Positions 47,929 through 57,905 are shown, counted from the stretch's first letter. The stretch is DNA of 64,000 bases from Chroococcidiopsis sp. CCMEE 29 (GCF_023558375.1 NZ_CP083761.1:4419001-4483000), one strand, 5' to 3'. Notes: a model not told the origin generated them from the letters alone. Translations and numbers: made by a program.

Positions 47929-48873
47929 TCAGGCAACGGCCTGGCACCGGGTGTATGCAGAAGAGTCTCCCTTGATCACCTCGCTGTGTTTGCCGTCGAT
48001 GCTGACTGGGAGGTCGCCGACGAGCGTCACTCGCTGAACATGGCGGGGCTGATCGCCGTAATCAGCGATCGCGTAGTGCTGAGTCGCGCGGTTGTCCCAG
48101 AACGCCACGTCACCAGTCTGCCAACGCCAGCGAACTGTATTCTCGGGACGCGTTACGTACGACTGCAACAGCCGAAGAATATCGTCCGATTCAGTCTTTG
48201 ATAAGCCGCGGATTCGGCGAGTGAAACCACCGATGAAGAGCCCGCGCTCGCCGGACTCCGGGTGGATGCGTACGACCGGATGAAGGGTCTCGTATACAGT
48301 CGACCTGAAGGCAGCCCAGTAAGCCTTGAGCTCTTCAGAAAGATCGACTGCGGCTGTGGCATAGTCATAGATGTTGCTGTGCACAGCCCAGAGTTGGTCC
48401 GCGAGACTCTGCAAATAAGGCGGCAAGTCCTGGTATGCAGTCACGGAGTTTGCCCAGATCGTGTCGCCTCCTGACGGAGGGATGACGATCGCCCGCAAGA
48501 TGGAGCCGAGCGGGGGGCGGTCTACGAACGTAACATCAGTGTGCCAGGTGTTCGCGCGGGCGGCGCTTTGGCTGGAATCTAGGTCGAGGACTTCTGGGTG
48601 TTTCGAGAGCGACGGCACTGTGGGGTGAGCCCTGGTGACCTCACCGAATCGGCGAGCAAAAGCGATCTGCCCGCCAGCGTCGAGCTGCTGGCGACGGAAG
48701 AAGATCACTTTGTATTGGACTAGTGCCTTGCGGATTTCGCCGATGATGCCGTCGCTGAGGTCAGCACTGAGGCTAACACCTACGATCTCGGCACCGATGC
48801 GTCCTGAGACTGGGTGGATATCAAAGTTTTTAGAACTTATAGGTTGTGTTTCCGGGTGGGTTTTCCTAATCAT
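47929..48873 (-). CDS. TauD/TfdA-family Fe(II)/2-oxoglutarate dioxygenase
   Basis: 314 residues. The iron triad is visible: His and Asp in NTWHTDVTF, distal His in ATQHYAIADYG; the 2-oxoglutarate arginine is in RHVQRVTLVGD. FFRRQQLDAGGQIAFARRFGE is typical of TauD. The family releases sulfite from taurine or alkyl sulfates, but also hydroxylates other substrates; the substrate is not readable. The gene is clearly richer in G+C than everything around it and uses many GCG/CGC codons, which suggests transfer from a GC-rich bacterium. Confidence 0.85.
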   Translation of the reverse strand: MIRKTHPETQPISSKNFDIHPVSGRIGAEIVGVSLSADLSDGIIGEIRKALVQYKVIFFRRQQLDAGGQIAFARRFGEVTRAHPTVPSLSKHPEVLDLDSSQSAARANTWHTDVTFVDRPPLGSILRAIVIPPSGGDTIWANSVTAYQDLPPYLQSLADQLWAVHSNIYDYATAAVDLSEELKAYWAAFRSTVYETLHPVVRIHPESGERGLFIGGFTRRIRGLSKTESDDILRLLQSYVTRPENTVRWRWQTGDVAFWDNRATQHYAIADYGDQPRHVQRVTLVGDLPVSIDGKHSEVIKGDSSAYTRCQAVA

Positions 48874-49417
48874 ACTTTTCTATTTCGCCTGTTTGGAACA
48901 AGTCAGATGCCAACAAGAAATGGTCAGAACGGCTGTTTTGCTAATAGGGGTAATGAAGGTGTTTTCATGGGAATGGATATGCTGGGGAAATTTACGCGAG
49001 CGGCAGGGACAATCTTTTAGCTGACTGGTTGCTTACACCGGCTCATGCTGAAGACATCTCTATCTGATGTAAAGCCACCTGTTATAGAGCCTAACTAATA
49101 GGCTGAAGTTATTCTCCGGTATCTCTATCGATTTAGTCAAGTTTAACTATTGATAGATAGGAAGTGCCAGAATTAGGTCCTCAGCTTGGAGTAGGACTAG
49201 CAGTTCTGGTAGTGCAAGTATTCTGAGCAGAAATACTTAACTTTGCTCAATGAATTGTCGGTATTGTCCTACTCGGCACACAGCCTCACTGAGGATGTCC
49301 GAACGCTTTACCCTATGACAGCAAAATCCTAGAGCCAAATCAACATGTTTGAGCCATCACCACAAGTTTGACCCAATTCACACCTAAATAATCGGGATCT
49401 CAGAACACTAAGGTTAC
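48874..49417. other. Spacer between sulfotransferase and dioxygenase
   Basis: The G+C drops back to the local level. A frame at 48814-49020 crosses the dioxygenase start and looks accidental. No gene recognised. Confidence 0.5.
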
Positions 49418-50389
49418 TTAATCTTCCTCAGAAAAGCCGGGTTTGCCATTACTTGCCACAGCCTCTAATTCTGCCTGAGTTTGTTGAAGCTGGAACTGCG
49501 ATCGCTCCAATTCAGCTCGTAGACTTCTAAGTTGCCCTTCCAAATTGCGGATATTTAGCCAATTTTGAAAAGCCCATTCCCTCTTTGGGGGAGCTTTTAT
49601 TTGTTCAAGCCATAATCGGTCAGGAGTCTCATCAAGTAGCACTTCCCTTTTATTAAGTTCCTGATAAATATCCAAAGCCTGAGGAAAATAATGACCAACT
49701 AAGGTAGGCTCGTGGGCATCCCATGGTTGAGTTTGCAATAATGAGCAATTATAAATATCTGATTTAGGATGAACAAAATTCAGTTTGAATTTTGTATTGA
49801 TTGTATCAATAAAAGATTTTGTCTTATTAGCTATGCTGTAAACACTAACTAAAAGACAACGTTCAGAGAATTTATTATAAAAATCTAAAATTTTTTGGTT
49901 ATAGTTCATCCATATTTTAACTGCCAGCTCAGGCTGCTCAAGAAATATTTCATCCCCTCGACGGTAAATAGAATCAACTACTTCCCAAGGTGCGCGATAA
50001 ATCAGTAAAAATTTGGCATCTGGAAGTAAATTTAACCAAAAATCTAAAAAAAGAGTTGTGCGTGGATCTTTCCATCCCCACAGGGAATTCAACGAATTTT
50101 TGGCAATAATTTCTTTTGCCTTTTCTACATACTGTTCCTGAACATCAATTTTTCCTTGCAAAGTCCACCCAATAGGATTTAATCCTTGTGAACGCAGAAC
50201 CATTTCATGAAACTCAACAAAGTCAAAGTTTTCAAAGAAACCCTTAACATTGCCGTGACCTGGACCCATTAGTCTTTTACCGATATCTAATCCTGCATTT
50301 TGAAGTAAGGATGCTGTAAAAGATGTACCAGAACGAGGCATTGCAGTAACTACTAAAACAGATTGTTTGTTCTTGTTGCTAGTTGGCAT
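49418..50389 (-). CDS. Sulfotransferase-family protein with C-terminal coiled coil
   Basis: 323 residues. VLVVTAMPRSGTSFTASLLQNAGLDIG is the PAPS 5'-phosphosulfate-binding loop (PRSGTS), WGWKDPRTTLFLDFWLNLLPDAKFLLIYRAPWEVVDSIYRRG holds the 3'-phosphate region. A heptad-patterned coiled coil (about 275-312, LEGQLRSLRAELERSQFQLQQTQAELEAV) ends the protein. Such proteins sulfate polysaccharides or small molecules. It follows a broken APS kinase by ten bases, a kinase that would have supplied its PAPS. Confidence 0.82.
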   Translation of the reverse strand: MPTSNKNKQSVLVVTAMPRSGTSFTASLLQNAGLDIGKRLMGPGHGNVKGFFENFDFVEFHEMVLRSQGLNPIGWTLQGKIDVQEQYVEKAKEIIAKNSLNSLWGWKDPRTTLFLDFWLNLLPDAKFLLIYRAPWEVVDSIYRRGDEIFLEQPELAVKIWMNYNQKILDFYNKFSERCLLVSVYSIANKTKSFIDTINTKFKLNFVHPKSDIYNCSLLQTQPWDAHEPTLVGHYFPQALDIYQELNKREVLLDETPDRLWLEQIKAPPKREWAFQNWLNIRNLEGQLRSLRAELERSQFQLQQTQAELEAVASNGKPGFSEED

Positions 50390-50398
50390 AAATCTACC

Positions 50399-50741
50399 TT
50401 AATTTTCACACTTGGGAATGAAACCTCTAAAGTAGAGATATTCTAAAACTCTGTTAAAGCACTGCTCTGTCGTTTCTTCATGAGGTCACCATTGTATTGA
50501 CACCATGCTTATTTAACAAGCTACAAACAAAGCCTACTCTTGCAATATTAGTATCTCTATCTTCACGAGAAAAACCTAACCCCTTAGAGAGATTTGTTCG
50601 GATGATGTCACCATCAAAGCGTTCGTAAGGGATTGAGAGTTTATCCAAAGCTCTAGCAATTTCTACTGCTAGTGTTGACTTACCTGCTCCTGATAATCCA
50701 GTCAACCAGCATGTGAATCCCAACGAATTAAAGTTGCTCAT
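50399..50741 (-). pseudogene. cysC: Adenylylsulfate (APS) kinase with internal deletion
   Basis: The N-terminal 82 codons are normal Cys[23 protein letters not shown] (Walker A), [31 protein letters not shown]. After GVNTMV the frame ends at once (TGA 50478), and in another frame the text reads EETTEQCFNRVLEYLYFRGFIP to a TAA at 50399, which resembles the last helix of CysC. About 65-80 internal codons are missing, with the APS-binding part. The product cannot be active. The downstream sulfotransferase is intact. Confidence 0.8.
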
Positions 50742-51080
50742 CCTGATTTTTCTGATTGCTCTAAGTTGATCGTGTTAGCTGATGCAAATACTACGGGCAG
50801 TCTAGTATTTTCAGCCACTGTGGTAGGATAGTGCTAAATGTTACATGTGTTTTGCCTGTACTGACCTAGCGACTTGCGTGTTCATCTTCCCCTTTTGAGA
50901 ACTGGTGTAACTGATTTGACGGCATGTTTTCTCGGTAGAAGCAACTGTCTTACGGTTTCGCATCCACCTTGGCGGACTCTGACAGAGTTTTAAATTAATT
51001 CAAAATTTTGTAGGGACGGTTTAACCAGATTAAAATCTGTTAAACACGTCCCCACAAACTGATAAATTTTTAGCCGTCTT
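50742..51080. other. Spacer between hemC and cysC remnant
   Basis: Low-complexity AT-rich text; no gene, RNA or repeat recognised. Confidence 0.5.
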
Positions 51081-52061
51081 TTATCCGCGCTGAATCTGGG
51101 TGAAAATTTCATCCAAAATTTCCTGCGCTCCCTGTTCACGCAAGCGTTGCGCTAATTGGATGCCCAGATGTTCTGCCTCACTAGCAGCACCAGTCACAGT
51201 ATCTTTCACTAACTTTTTACCATCCACACTAGCTACTATCCCTGTCAAAGTCAGCGTATCTCCGTCGAGTTGGGTATTGACACCGATTGGCACTTGGCAA
51301 CCGCCTTCAAGTTCTCGCAAAAAGGCTCGCTCTGCTAGAGTGCGATCGCGGGTGGGAACGTGTTCGATCGCCTTAAGTAGTGACAGCACTTCCTGATCGT
51401 CAGCACGGCACTCAATACCTAATGCTCCTTGTCCTACAGCATGTAGGGAAACTTTATCTGGCAGAATTTGATGGACGCGATCGCTCATACCCAGGCGATG
51501 TAACCCAGCTACCGCCAAAATAATTGCATCGTACTCTCCAGCGTCTAGCTTTTGCAGTCGCGTATTCAAGTTCCCCCGGATATCTTTAAAAGTCAAGTGA
51601 GGGAAGTGATGCCGCAGTTGAGCTAACCGCCGTAGCGAAGATGTACCCACCACCGCACCAGCAGGCAATGTATCAACTTGCTTGTCCTTATGCTGCTCAT
51701 GCACCACAAGAGCATCAGCGGGGTTTTCTCGTTCTGTAACGACTCCCAGGATTAAACCTTCTGGCAACCGAGTCGGCAAATCTTTGAGTGAATGCACCGC
51801 AAAGTCAATATCATGCTGGAGCATCCCGACTTCCAGTTCTTTGGTAAACAACCCTTTATCGCCAATTTTGGCTAAGGCTACATCCAGAATTTTGTCACCT
51901 TGGGTGGACATAGTGTGGACTTCAAACGTGCGATCCGGAAATGATTTCTGAAGTTGTTCTTGCACCCAGTAGGTTTGAACTAGAGCCAACTGGCTCTTGC
52001 GGGAACCGATGCGAATGGTGCGGGGAGGACTAGAGATGGTTGGTGAAGCGTTAGGGGACAT
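51081..52061 (-). CDS. hemC: Hydroxymethylbilane synthase (porphobilinogen deaminase)
   Basis: Condenses four porphobilinogens to hydroxymethylbilane for haem, chlorophyll and bilins. [53 protein letters not shown] and [28 protein letters not shown] line the active site. The dipyrromethane cofactor is held by the Cys in [12 protein letters not shown]. 326 residues. ATG start with a 12-residue polar lead. Stands alone. Confidence 0.96.
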   Translation of the reverse strand: MSPNASPTISSPPRTIRIGSRKSQLALVQTYWVQEQLQKSFPDRTFEVHTMSTQGDKILDVALAKIGDKGLFTKELEVGMLQHDIDFAVHSLKDLPTRLPEGLILGVVTERENPADALVVHEQHKDKQVDTLPAGAVVGTSSLRRLAQLRHHFPHLTFKDIRGNLNTRLQKLDAGEYDAIILAVAGLHRLGMSDRVHQILPDKVSLHAVGQGALGIECRADDQEVLSLLKAIEHVPTRDRTLAERAFLRELEGGCQVPIGVNTQLDGDTLTLTGIVASVDGKKLVKDTVTGAASEAEHLGIQLAQRLREQGAQEILDEIFTQIQRG

Positions 52062-52386
52062 ATAACAGCAGTATCAAAAGCGCAAATTAAATCACTTGAT
52101 CTAGACTACCGCAGTGCTTGACCACAAAGCTTTTGTATCGCCTGATTAAGATATGCTGACTGCGATCGCCTTTAGCGCAATTATGGGCAAAATATCTCAG
52201 CGGAGCAAGTAAGCTAACAGAAACAATACTACCGTTTTCGGTTAACCAGGCTACAAATAGATACTCTGAAAGTGCCTGCAGCACCAGTTGCTCAATCCAA
52301 AATCCAAATCTAAAATCCAAAATTGGTCGCACCAATGCTAGCTTCCAAAAACCTGCACGCAATGCTCATTGCCACTTACGTAAGAT
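52062..52386. other. Divergent spacer hemC / pentapeptide gene with dispersed repeat
   Basis: 52231-52338 repeats the text of 806-900: ACCGTTTTCGGTTAACCAGG, a variable middle, then CTCAATCCAAAATCC heptads. No gene. Confidence 0.6.
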
Positions 52387-53151
52387 ATGAACTCCCCAAT
52401 CATAGCCACTGCTGTACTACTAACCACGCTCTACATAGCACTTCCGGTCAAAGCAGAAAATTCTGAACATACCAGACAGCTACTGGCAACAAAGCACTGC
52501 CAAAACTGTGACCTGAGTGGTGCTGGTCTAGTTTTGGCTAACCTGTCTGGGGCTAATCTAAATGGTGCTAATCTCAGCGGCGCTAATCTCAGTCGTGCCA
52601 ACTTAAGTGGAGCTGATCTCAGTCATGCTAACCTCAGCGGTGCTTCTTTGTTTGGAGCCAACTTGAGTGGAGCCAAATTAAATGATACCAATCTCAGTGC
52701 GGTTGACTTAAGAGACACTTACCTGGTGAGCGCAGATTTAAATGGTGCTAACCTGAACGGAGCTAACTTGCAGGGAGCGATCGGCATACCTCCCCAGGTT
52801 GGCAAAGCAGAAGACTTTTATGCCTGGGGGGTTGCTCAAGCACAAAAAGCAGACCCCAAGGGAGCAATCGAGTATTTTAATCAAGCAATCAGTGTTAATC
52901 CCAACTATGCCGCCGCTTATATGGCTCGTGGTGTTGCCCGTTATCAATTATTAGACCGAGTCGGAGCAATTCAGGATGCACAGCAAGCTGAAAGCCTTTT
53001 TTTAGCTCAAGGAAATACTGGGGGTCATCAGACAGCGCAGGCATTCGTCAAAGAGCTACAGACACCAACTGCATCTACACCAAAAAGCAAACCAAATTTC
53101 CTCAATTTCCTAGGCGGGCTTGGCTCACTTTTGCTACAGTCATTATTTTAA
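52387..53151 (+). CDS. Exported pentapeptide-repeat and TPR protein
   Basis: 254 residues. A signal peptide (to about residue 20, ALPVKA) and a [11 protein letters not shown] start are followed by about seventeen A(N/D)LxG pentapeptides (residues 37-135), which build a right-handed four-sided helix. A TPR-like pair follows ([47 protein letters not shown], about 148-195). The C-terminus is short and hydrophobic ([14 protein letters not shown]). Function unknown. tenA begins eight bases after its stop. Confidence 0.85.
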   Translation: MNSPIIATAVLLTTLYIALPVKAENSEHTRQLLATKHCQNCDLSGAGLVLANLSGANLNGANLSGANLSRANLSGADLSHANLSGASLFGANLSGAKLNDTNLSAVDLRDTYLVSADLNGANLNGANLQGAIGIPPQVGKAEDFYAWGVAQAQKADPKGAIEYFNQAISVNPNYAAAYMARGVARYQLLDRVGAIQDAQQAESLFLAQGNTGGHQTAQAFVKELQTPTASTPKSKPNFLNFLGGLGSLLLQSLF

Positions 53152-53159
53152 TCACAACG

Positions 53160-53807
53160 ATGACTGTATCAAGTCAATTGTGGCAAGCTAATAAAGACTT
53201 AGCCCTAGCTTGCCTGGAACATCCCTTTGTTCAAGGTATCGCTAACGGTACACTTGAGCGGAAACAATTTGCCTACTATGTGGGGCAAGATGCCTTTTTC
53301 TTGGAAGCCTTTGCCCGTGCATATAGCATAGTAGCTGCTAAGGCACCCGACTGGGAGGGATTTACTCTTTTCCACAGTTTGGCGGATGGTGTGCTAGAAG
53401 AACTCCGTTTACATGAAACCTATGCCGCAGCGTGGGAAGTCAACTTATCCTCTGTTGTACCGGAACCGGCTACACGTCGTTATACCGATTTCTTGCTGGC
53501 TACTGCTTGGGGTAGTGATATGGGTTTAACTACCGCTGCCATGTTACCTTGTATGTGTCTGTACGCCTTTTTGGGACAACAGCTAGCTCAGGCTGGAATT
53601 CTAGATCAGCCGTATGCAGATTGGATTCGAACTTACAGCAGCCCAGAGTTTGGGCGACTAGCTCAACAATTGGAGAGTTTGGCTGAGCGCTACACTAGCG
53701 CCACCCCATTAGTTTATTCAACTTATCGCTATGCCATGTTGTGTGAGCGAGACTTTTTTCAGGCGGCATGGGAAGTAGGGGCAGGTTTAGCTGAATTTTC
53801 CGTTTGA
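53160..53807 (+). CDS. tenA: TenA-family protein (thiaminase II / aminopyrimidine aminohydrolase-like)
   Basis: 215 residues, all-helical. Typical TenA features: HPFVQGIANGTLERKQFAYYVGQDAFFLEAFARAYSI, and CMCLYAFLGQQLA with the catalytic-position cysteine; the closing helix ends in E near DFFQAAWEVGAGL. TenA salvages the pyrimidine of degraded thiamin. It lies close to the pentapeptide gene but no thi genes are adjacent. A thiamin-diphosphate enzyme lies 9 kb downstream; a link is not implied. Confidence 0.85.
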   Translation: MTVSSQLWQANKDLALACLEHPFVQGIANGTLERKQFAYYVGQDAFFLEAFARAYSIVAAKAPDWEGFTLFHSLADGVLEELRLHETYAAAWEVNLSSVVPEPATRRYTDFLLATAWGSDMGLTTAAMLPCMCLYAFLGQQLAQAGILDQPYADWIRTYSSPEFGRLAQQLESLAERYTSATPLVYSTYRYAMLCERDFFQAAWEVGAGLAEFSV

Positions 53808-53875
53808 TCGCAATATTATGGTGGATAAACCCGCCCTTACAGGAGTAGGTAGTAGGTTAAAGAATTAATATTGTC

Positions 53876-54571
53876 ATGAAAGGTAAGCAGGTTTTACTTA
53901 CAGGTGGGACTGGTGGACTGGGACTAGGTGTAACACCAGCAGTTCTAGCTCAAGGTGCAGAAGTTACAATTCCTTATCGCAGTGTCCAAGAAGTAGAACG
54001 TCTGAAGGGAATTTTTTCGCCCGACGATTTTGAGAGGATTCAGTTCATCCCCGCTAATCTCACGGATGAAGGGTCGGTAGAGAATATTATCAAACGGATG
54101 GAACGGGTAGACGTGTTAATCCATCTAGTGGGAGGGTTTTCAATGGGCAAAACCCATGAATATAGCTTTACAGATTGGAAACGTGACTTTGACTTAAATT
54201 TGAATACGACTTTTTTAGTCTGTAAACACAGCCTGAATAAAATGTTGCAGTCCGGCTACGGACGAATTGTAACCGTGGGGTCAAGAGGCGCAGTTCAACC
54301 AGTTGGTCAGTTAGCAGCTTATTGTGCGTCTAAGGCTGGAGTAGTGGCTTTGACGCAAGCGATCGCCGACGAAACTAAAGGCACCAATATTACCGCTAAT
54401 GTTGTTCTACCCAGTGTGATTGATACCCCCGCGAATCGAGCTGCAATGGGGGCTGAGGATGCTGATAAGTGGGTAAAACCTGACTCACTAGCACAGGTAA
54501 TCTGTTTTTTGGCATCTGAATCAGCTAAAGACGTGCGTGGTGCGGCAGTTCCAGTATATGGAAGCGTTTAG
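53876..54571 (+). CDS. Short-chain dehydrogenase/reductase
   Basis: 231 residues. The cofactor motif is VLLTGGTGGLGLGV (TGxxxGxG). The active site Ser lies in IVTVGSRGA and YxxxK in AAYCASKAG. VVLPSVIDTPANRAAM and GAAVPVYGSV complete the classical SDR pattern. The Arg at the beta2 turn (YRSVQEVER) suggests NADPH. Substrate unknown. Its stop overlaps the stop of the opposite-strand ligase gene by four bases. Confidence 0.88.
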   Translation: MKGKQVLLTGGTGGLGLGVTPAVLAQGAEVTIPYRSVQEVERLKGIFSPDDFERIQFIPANLTDEGSVENIIKRMERVDVLIHLVGGFSMGKTHEYSFTDWKRDFDLNLNTTFLVCKHSLNKMLQSGYGRIVTVGSRGAVQPVGQLAAYCASKAGVVALTQAIADETKGTNITANVVLPSVIDTPANRAAMGAEDADKWVKPDSLAQVICFLASESAKDVRGAAVPVYGSV

Positions 54572-56079
54572 TTTTTGCGCGTGTAACGGTGCTTCACTCC
54601 AATCGGAAAATACTCTGGATCTCCGGTTGGTGCTAAGGCAACCTGCGGCATCTGGTACTCAGCTGGGACATAGTTAGAAAATTCACTATTCAGCCGCAGC
54701 AGATGAGAATGGATAGAGCTAGCGATCGCTTCCTGCTTCTCCTCACTCCCCTCCACTCCTGGCGCTAACTCCACAACCACAGATAGGAATCGATTCTTGT
54801 CTGCATCTTCCTTAACTTGTAATACAAACTTACCTGTTACCCATTCCTTAATCACTGGCTGCTCTAATCCCACTGTCACATTTTCTGGGTAGATGTTCGC
54901 ACCAAAGTAGGAGACGGTGAAGTTGGAGCGTCCAAAAACGTAAATAAAAGGTAGAGGATGAATACCTCTTCCACCCTCACGCTGCAAAGTCTCTACTGGG
55001 TTGAATTGCCATTCTGCCAGGAATTTGAGCATTGCATCATAAGCAAGTACTCCCCCACTATCAGCAATGTGATAGCGCACTAGAGGGATGCCATTATCTC
55101 CAGAAAATAGCAGCGATCGATCGTCGTCCACTTCAAAGTAGCGGCTGAGGGGATCGTACTGTACCAGCGTCGGTAGGCGTGATTCTCCAAACAGGCTACG
55201 AGCTGCATCTGGATGGTTGGCTAAGAAACGGCGAATGCAAATGCTTAGTGGTGTTTCATTACCCAATACTGCCGCATCAGCGGTGCCATAGAGTGCGGCT
55301 GAGTCATAGCAGGGATGTTTCGAGCCGACTCGTTCTCCAACTAGACTGCGCCACTCTTCGCTAAAAACTTCTCCAGCCAGAACTAGCTTAATCTGATACC
55401 GCTGCCACTCCACATCACGCGCAATCCCGCTATCAATTACATCCTTGAGAAATGGCGGGTAGCCTAGCAGTACAACTTGTTCAAATGCAGTGCCAAGTTC
55501 CTGCACGACTCGAAAGATCTCTTCTTTGTTATTGCCTGGAGTAACAACAGTGATGGGATAACCCTTACTAGCAAGATAGCGGCAGCAATTCGTGGTGTAC
55601 ATTCCGCCTACCCAGGTACCCAAAGTGAAACAAATCACAGCTAGCGTGGGTTTGGTGTCGGCATTAAAGCTGTTGTGGAATATCTGCTCAAAGCGTGTGG
55701 CTATCTGAAATTCGTCTGCCACAAACCGAGGCCAAAACGTAGGCTTGCCTGTGGAACCCGACGAAACAGCAATCATATCGCACGTTTCCAGTTGCCCGTT
55801 GCGGCACAAGTCTGCCAGTAAATGATGCTGTAGGTAGTTTTCTTTGTTAATCAGCGGCAGGTTTTGAAAATCCTCAAACGTCTGGATAGATGCAGGATTT
55901 ATGCCGTGTTCTGTCAAAAAAGCTTTGTAAGCGGGTACAGTAGCAGTAACATTGTGAAATAAAGCTAGGGCAGCTGATTCCGGAGAATTATACTGATGCC
56001 GTTCTAGCTGTGTCTCAAGGGGTGTGGTTAGGAACTCTTGAAACGCCTTCAAAGCCCGGTTTTGTCGTTCTTCCTGCAT
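54568..56079 (-). CDS. Adenylate-forming enzyme, phenylacetate-CoA-ligase-like (PaaK/CoF synthetase type)
   Basis: 503 residues. FQNLPLINKENYLQHH and AVSSGSTGKPTFWPR (AMP loop) are typical of the PaaK superfamily; AALYGTADAAVLGNETP and GDNGIPLVRYHIADSG follow at the adenylate site, then FTVSYFGANIYPENVTVGLEQP. The C-terminal subdomain is short. It probably activates an unidentified carboxylic acid as its adenylate. The gene is alone on its strand; no carrier protein or ketosynthase gene is near. Confidence 0.8.
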   Translation of the reverse strand: MQEERQNRALKAFQEFLTTPLETQLERHQYNSPESAALALFHNVTATVPAYKAFLTEHGINPASIQTFEDFQNLPLINKENYLQHHLLADLCRNGQLETCDMIAVSSGSTGKPTFWPRFVADEFQIATRFEQIFHNSFNADTKPTLAVICFTLGTWVGGMYTTNCCRYLASKGYPITVVTPGNNKEEIFRVVQELGTAFEQVVLLGYPPFLKDVIDSGIARDVEWQRYQIKLVLAGEVFSEEWRSLVGERVGSKHPCYDSAALYGTADAAVLGNETPLSICIRRFLANHPDAARSLFGESRLPTLVQYDPLSRYFEVDDDRSLLFSGDNGIPLVRYHIADSGGVLAYDAMLKFLAEWQFNPVETLQREGGRGIHPLPFIYVFGRSNFTVSYFGANIYPENVTVGLEQPVIKEWVTGKFVLQVKEDADKNRFLSVVVELAPGVEGSEEKQEAIASSIHSHLLRLNSEFSNYVPAEYQMPQVALAPTGDPEYFPIGVKHRYTRKN

Positions 56080-56579
56080 TGCTCCCAGTTGTTTTATAGT
56101 ACTGCTGAGCGTTAGCTACGCAGGATGATTGTAACAAGCTTGATGGGATATTAAATTCAGTGTTAACAGCAGCTTTAGAATTCAAAGCGAGCAGTGAAAA
56201 TTGAACTCGCACCATTATCACAACTCATGCCATGACAAATGTAATGGTTTGAACATGATATTTATTCGATGTGGGCGAAAACTCCTTTACATAACATGAA
56301 GCTATCGAATGCAGGAGAATTGCGTGCTAAGGAATATAAAAGACAAACTTCTAGCGGATTTAGAAGCAGCTAAAAAGCACGCGTTTGGTGGGACTACACA
56401 ATCCTTTTCCCGGTCGCAGTTGGTTCTTTGTTGCAAGCCGCAAGCACAAACAGCTTCATAGCAAGCAATAAAATTGGCTGACTTCATCTAGAATCCTAAT
56501 GGTTAGGTTGATGAGCTTCGTCTTTCGGAAAATCCTGATTTTAAGCGTGTAGATATCATTGTTATATTCAGATACCGTC
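56080..56579. other. Spacer upstream of the AraC-type gene
   Basis: A GTG frame at 56324-56461 (46 codons incl. stop, AGGAG eight bases before) could encode a small peptide starting LRNIKDKLLADLEAAKKHA, not recognised. Nothing else stands out. Confidence 0.35.
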
Positions 56580-57497
56580 ATGCAGTTAGCTAATCGCGTT
56601 GCGACTCCACCACAGACACTGACCTTATCTGCCCAAAACCCCGCTCAACCTAGACTAACAGTATTTCACTCCACAGGCTGTTCAAATACTCAATCTTCAC
56701 GTCCTCATGCTCATTCGTTTTTTGAACTTTTCTTCATTGAAGAGGGTGAAGGCTGGTACTCGAGTGGTGATCGCCAAGTTTGGGCTAAACCTGGCGATCT
56801 TTTTCTCATCGCTCCTGGCAAGGTTCACGATCCCAGCGATCTCGATCACGCAACTAAGTGGATTGTTGGTTTTGGAGCTGATGCCCTTAACCCAGCGTAT
56901 ACTGATGCTGACATGTTTTTAATGCTGCCTAATCAACTGCTGGGTTCATTTCTGCACATGGAGCATGTTGAAGCTAAACACTTCTGGGTTTCCCCTGTGG
57001 AACGTCCGCGATGGTTAGCGCTGTTCCAGCAGCTAAAAAATGAACTTTGCGACCAGGAACTTGGTTTTAGAGAGGCAGCACGCGCGCTTTTAATGCTATT
57101 GCTGATTGAAACTGCTAGACTAACAACTCCCAAGTCACCTGAGTTACCTGAGTTAAAACAATCCTCTGCTCAATCTCGCCCAATTGTGAAAAAAGTTTTG
57201 TACTTTATAAATGCTAATTACTGTAATTCCATTGGGCTGCAAGAAGTAGCTGAGGCAGTCAACCTTTCTCCTGCCTACCTGACCAACCTAATCCGGCGGG
57301 AAACTGGACGGACTGTACTGAGTTGGATCGTCGAATACCGCATGGCAGAGGCACGCCGCTTGCTGCTTGAAACCGATCAATCTGTGAATCAAATTTCTGA
57401 AGCAGTAGGCTATTTTGATTCAGGTTATTTCATTCGTCTGTTTCGTCGTCTCAACAGCACAACTCCACAAGCATGGAGACTTTTGTATCGCAGCTAA
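56580..57497 (+). CDS. AraC-family transcription regulator with cupin sensor
   Basis: 305 residues from ATG 56580 (a TTG seven codons earlier is open too). The N-terminal cupin (HAHSFFELFFIEEGEGWYSSGDRQVWAKPGDLFLIAPGKVHDPSD) is a small-molecule sensor. The C-terminal double HTH has NSIGLQEVAEAVNLSPAYLTNLIRRETGRTVLSWIVEYRMAEARRLLLETDQSVNQISEAVGYFDSGYFIRLFRRLNSTTPQAWR, complete. Placed before a five-gene cluster in the same direction, with duplicated promoter-like sites in between, it is the likely activator of that cluster. Confidence 0.9.
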   Translation: MQLANRVATPPQTLTLSAQNPAQPRLTVFHSTGCSNTQSSRPHAHSFFELFFIEEGEGWYSSGDRQVWAKPGDLFLIAPGKVHDPSDLDHATKWIVGFGADALNPAYTDADMFLMLPNQLLGSFLHMEHVEAKHFWVSPVERPRWLALFQQLKNELCDQELGFREAARALLMLLLIETARLTTPKSPELPELKQSSAQSRPIVKKVLYFINANYCNSIGLQEVAEAVNLSPAYLTNLIRRETGRTVLSWIVEYRMAEARRLLLETDQSVNQISEAVGYFDSGYFIRLFRRLNSTTPQAWRLLYRS

Positions 57498-57517
57498 CAC
57501 GAACCCAAAACAGAGCG

Positions 57518-57586
57518 AAAAAATGACCAATTGCACAACAAAATTGTCCCTTGCGTCTAACCGCATAACTTTATAGACTGATTATC
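57518..57586 (+). promoter_or_regulatory. Promoter-like repeat R1
   Basis: AAAAAATGACCAATTGCACA, then AAATTGTCCCTTG, CTAA and, nine bases on, TTTATAGACT as a -10 candidate. 37 of the first 43 bases match R2. It begins 20 bases after the AraC gene stop. Proposed binding by the AraC-type protein is inference. Confidence 0.5.
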
Positions 57587-57830
57587 CTAGAGAAGATTGT
57601 TCAAAAGACAATCGCGATCGCAGTCACTTCAAAAGTATTGAGTTATCACACTATGCTTCAAGCATTTGATATAGAATTGAGAAATTATAATCAATTGCAA
57701 GAAGTCAATAGATAACTATTCCATACCAGATTAAAACCTTTTTAGGTTGAGCAACTTTCTCAAGCATCAAAAAATTGCTATCCACTCAAATGTGAGTAGT
57801 TAGACATCAATCAGCGCAAATACTTTAAGT

Positions 57831-57905
57831 ATATCCCTCTCTTAATTCCTTCCTCTCCAAGCTTGGCTGGGAAATGAGCTAAGAAATCAAAGAGGGATAT
57901 TTTTG
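57831..57905 (+). terminator. Terminator-type hairpin downstream of R1
   Basis: ATATCCCTCT (57831-57840) pairs perfectly with AGAGGGATAT (57891-57900); the arms extend with mismatches and TTTTT follows at 57900-57904. CCAAGCTTGG lies in the loop. With R1 as promoter this would end a transcript of about 310 bases with no good ORF except a 20-codon frame at 57652. Confidence 0.55.

Noticed and set aside
48814-49020. Plus-strand frame of 68 codons across the dioxygenase start
   Set aside because: Overlaps the real gene's 5' end, has no domain and no ribosome site of note.
56015-56221. Possible tRNA-like T-arm around 56190-56215
   Set aside because: No acceptor or anticodon stem can be drawn around it.
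56302-56487. Minus-strand frame of 61 codons upstream of the AraC gene
   Set aside because: Cys-rich random composition, no homology recognised, no ribosome site; the plus-strand frame here is equally weak.
57652-57714. 20-codon ATG frame in the R1 transcript region
   Set aside because: Too short, with no ribosome binding site seen; kept only as part of the small-RNA idea.
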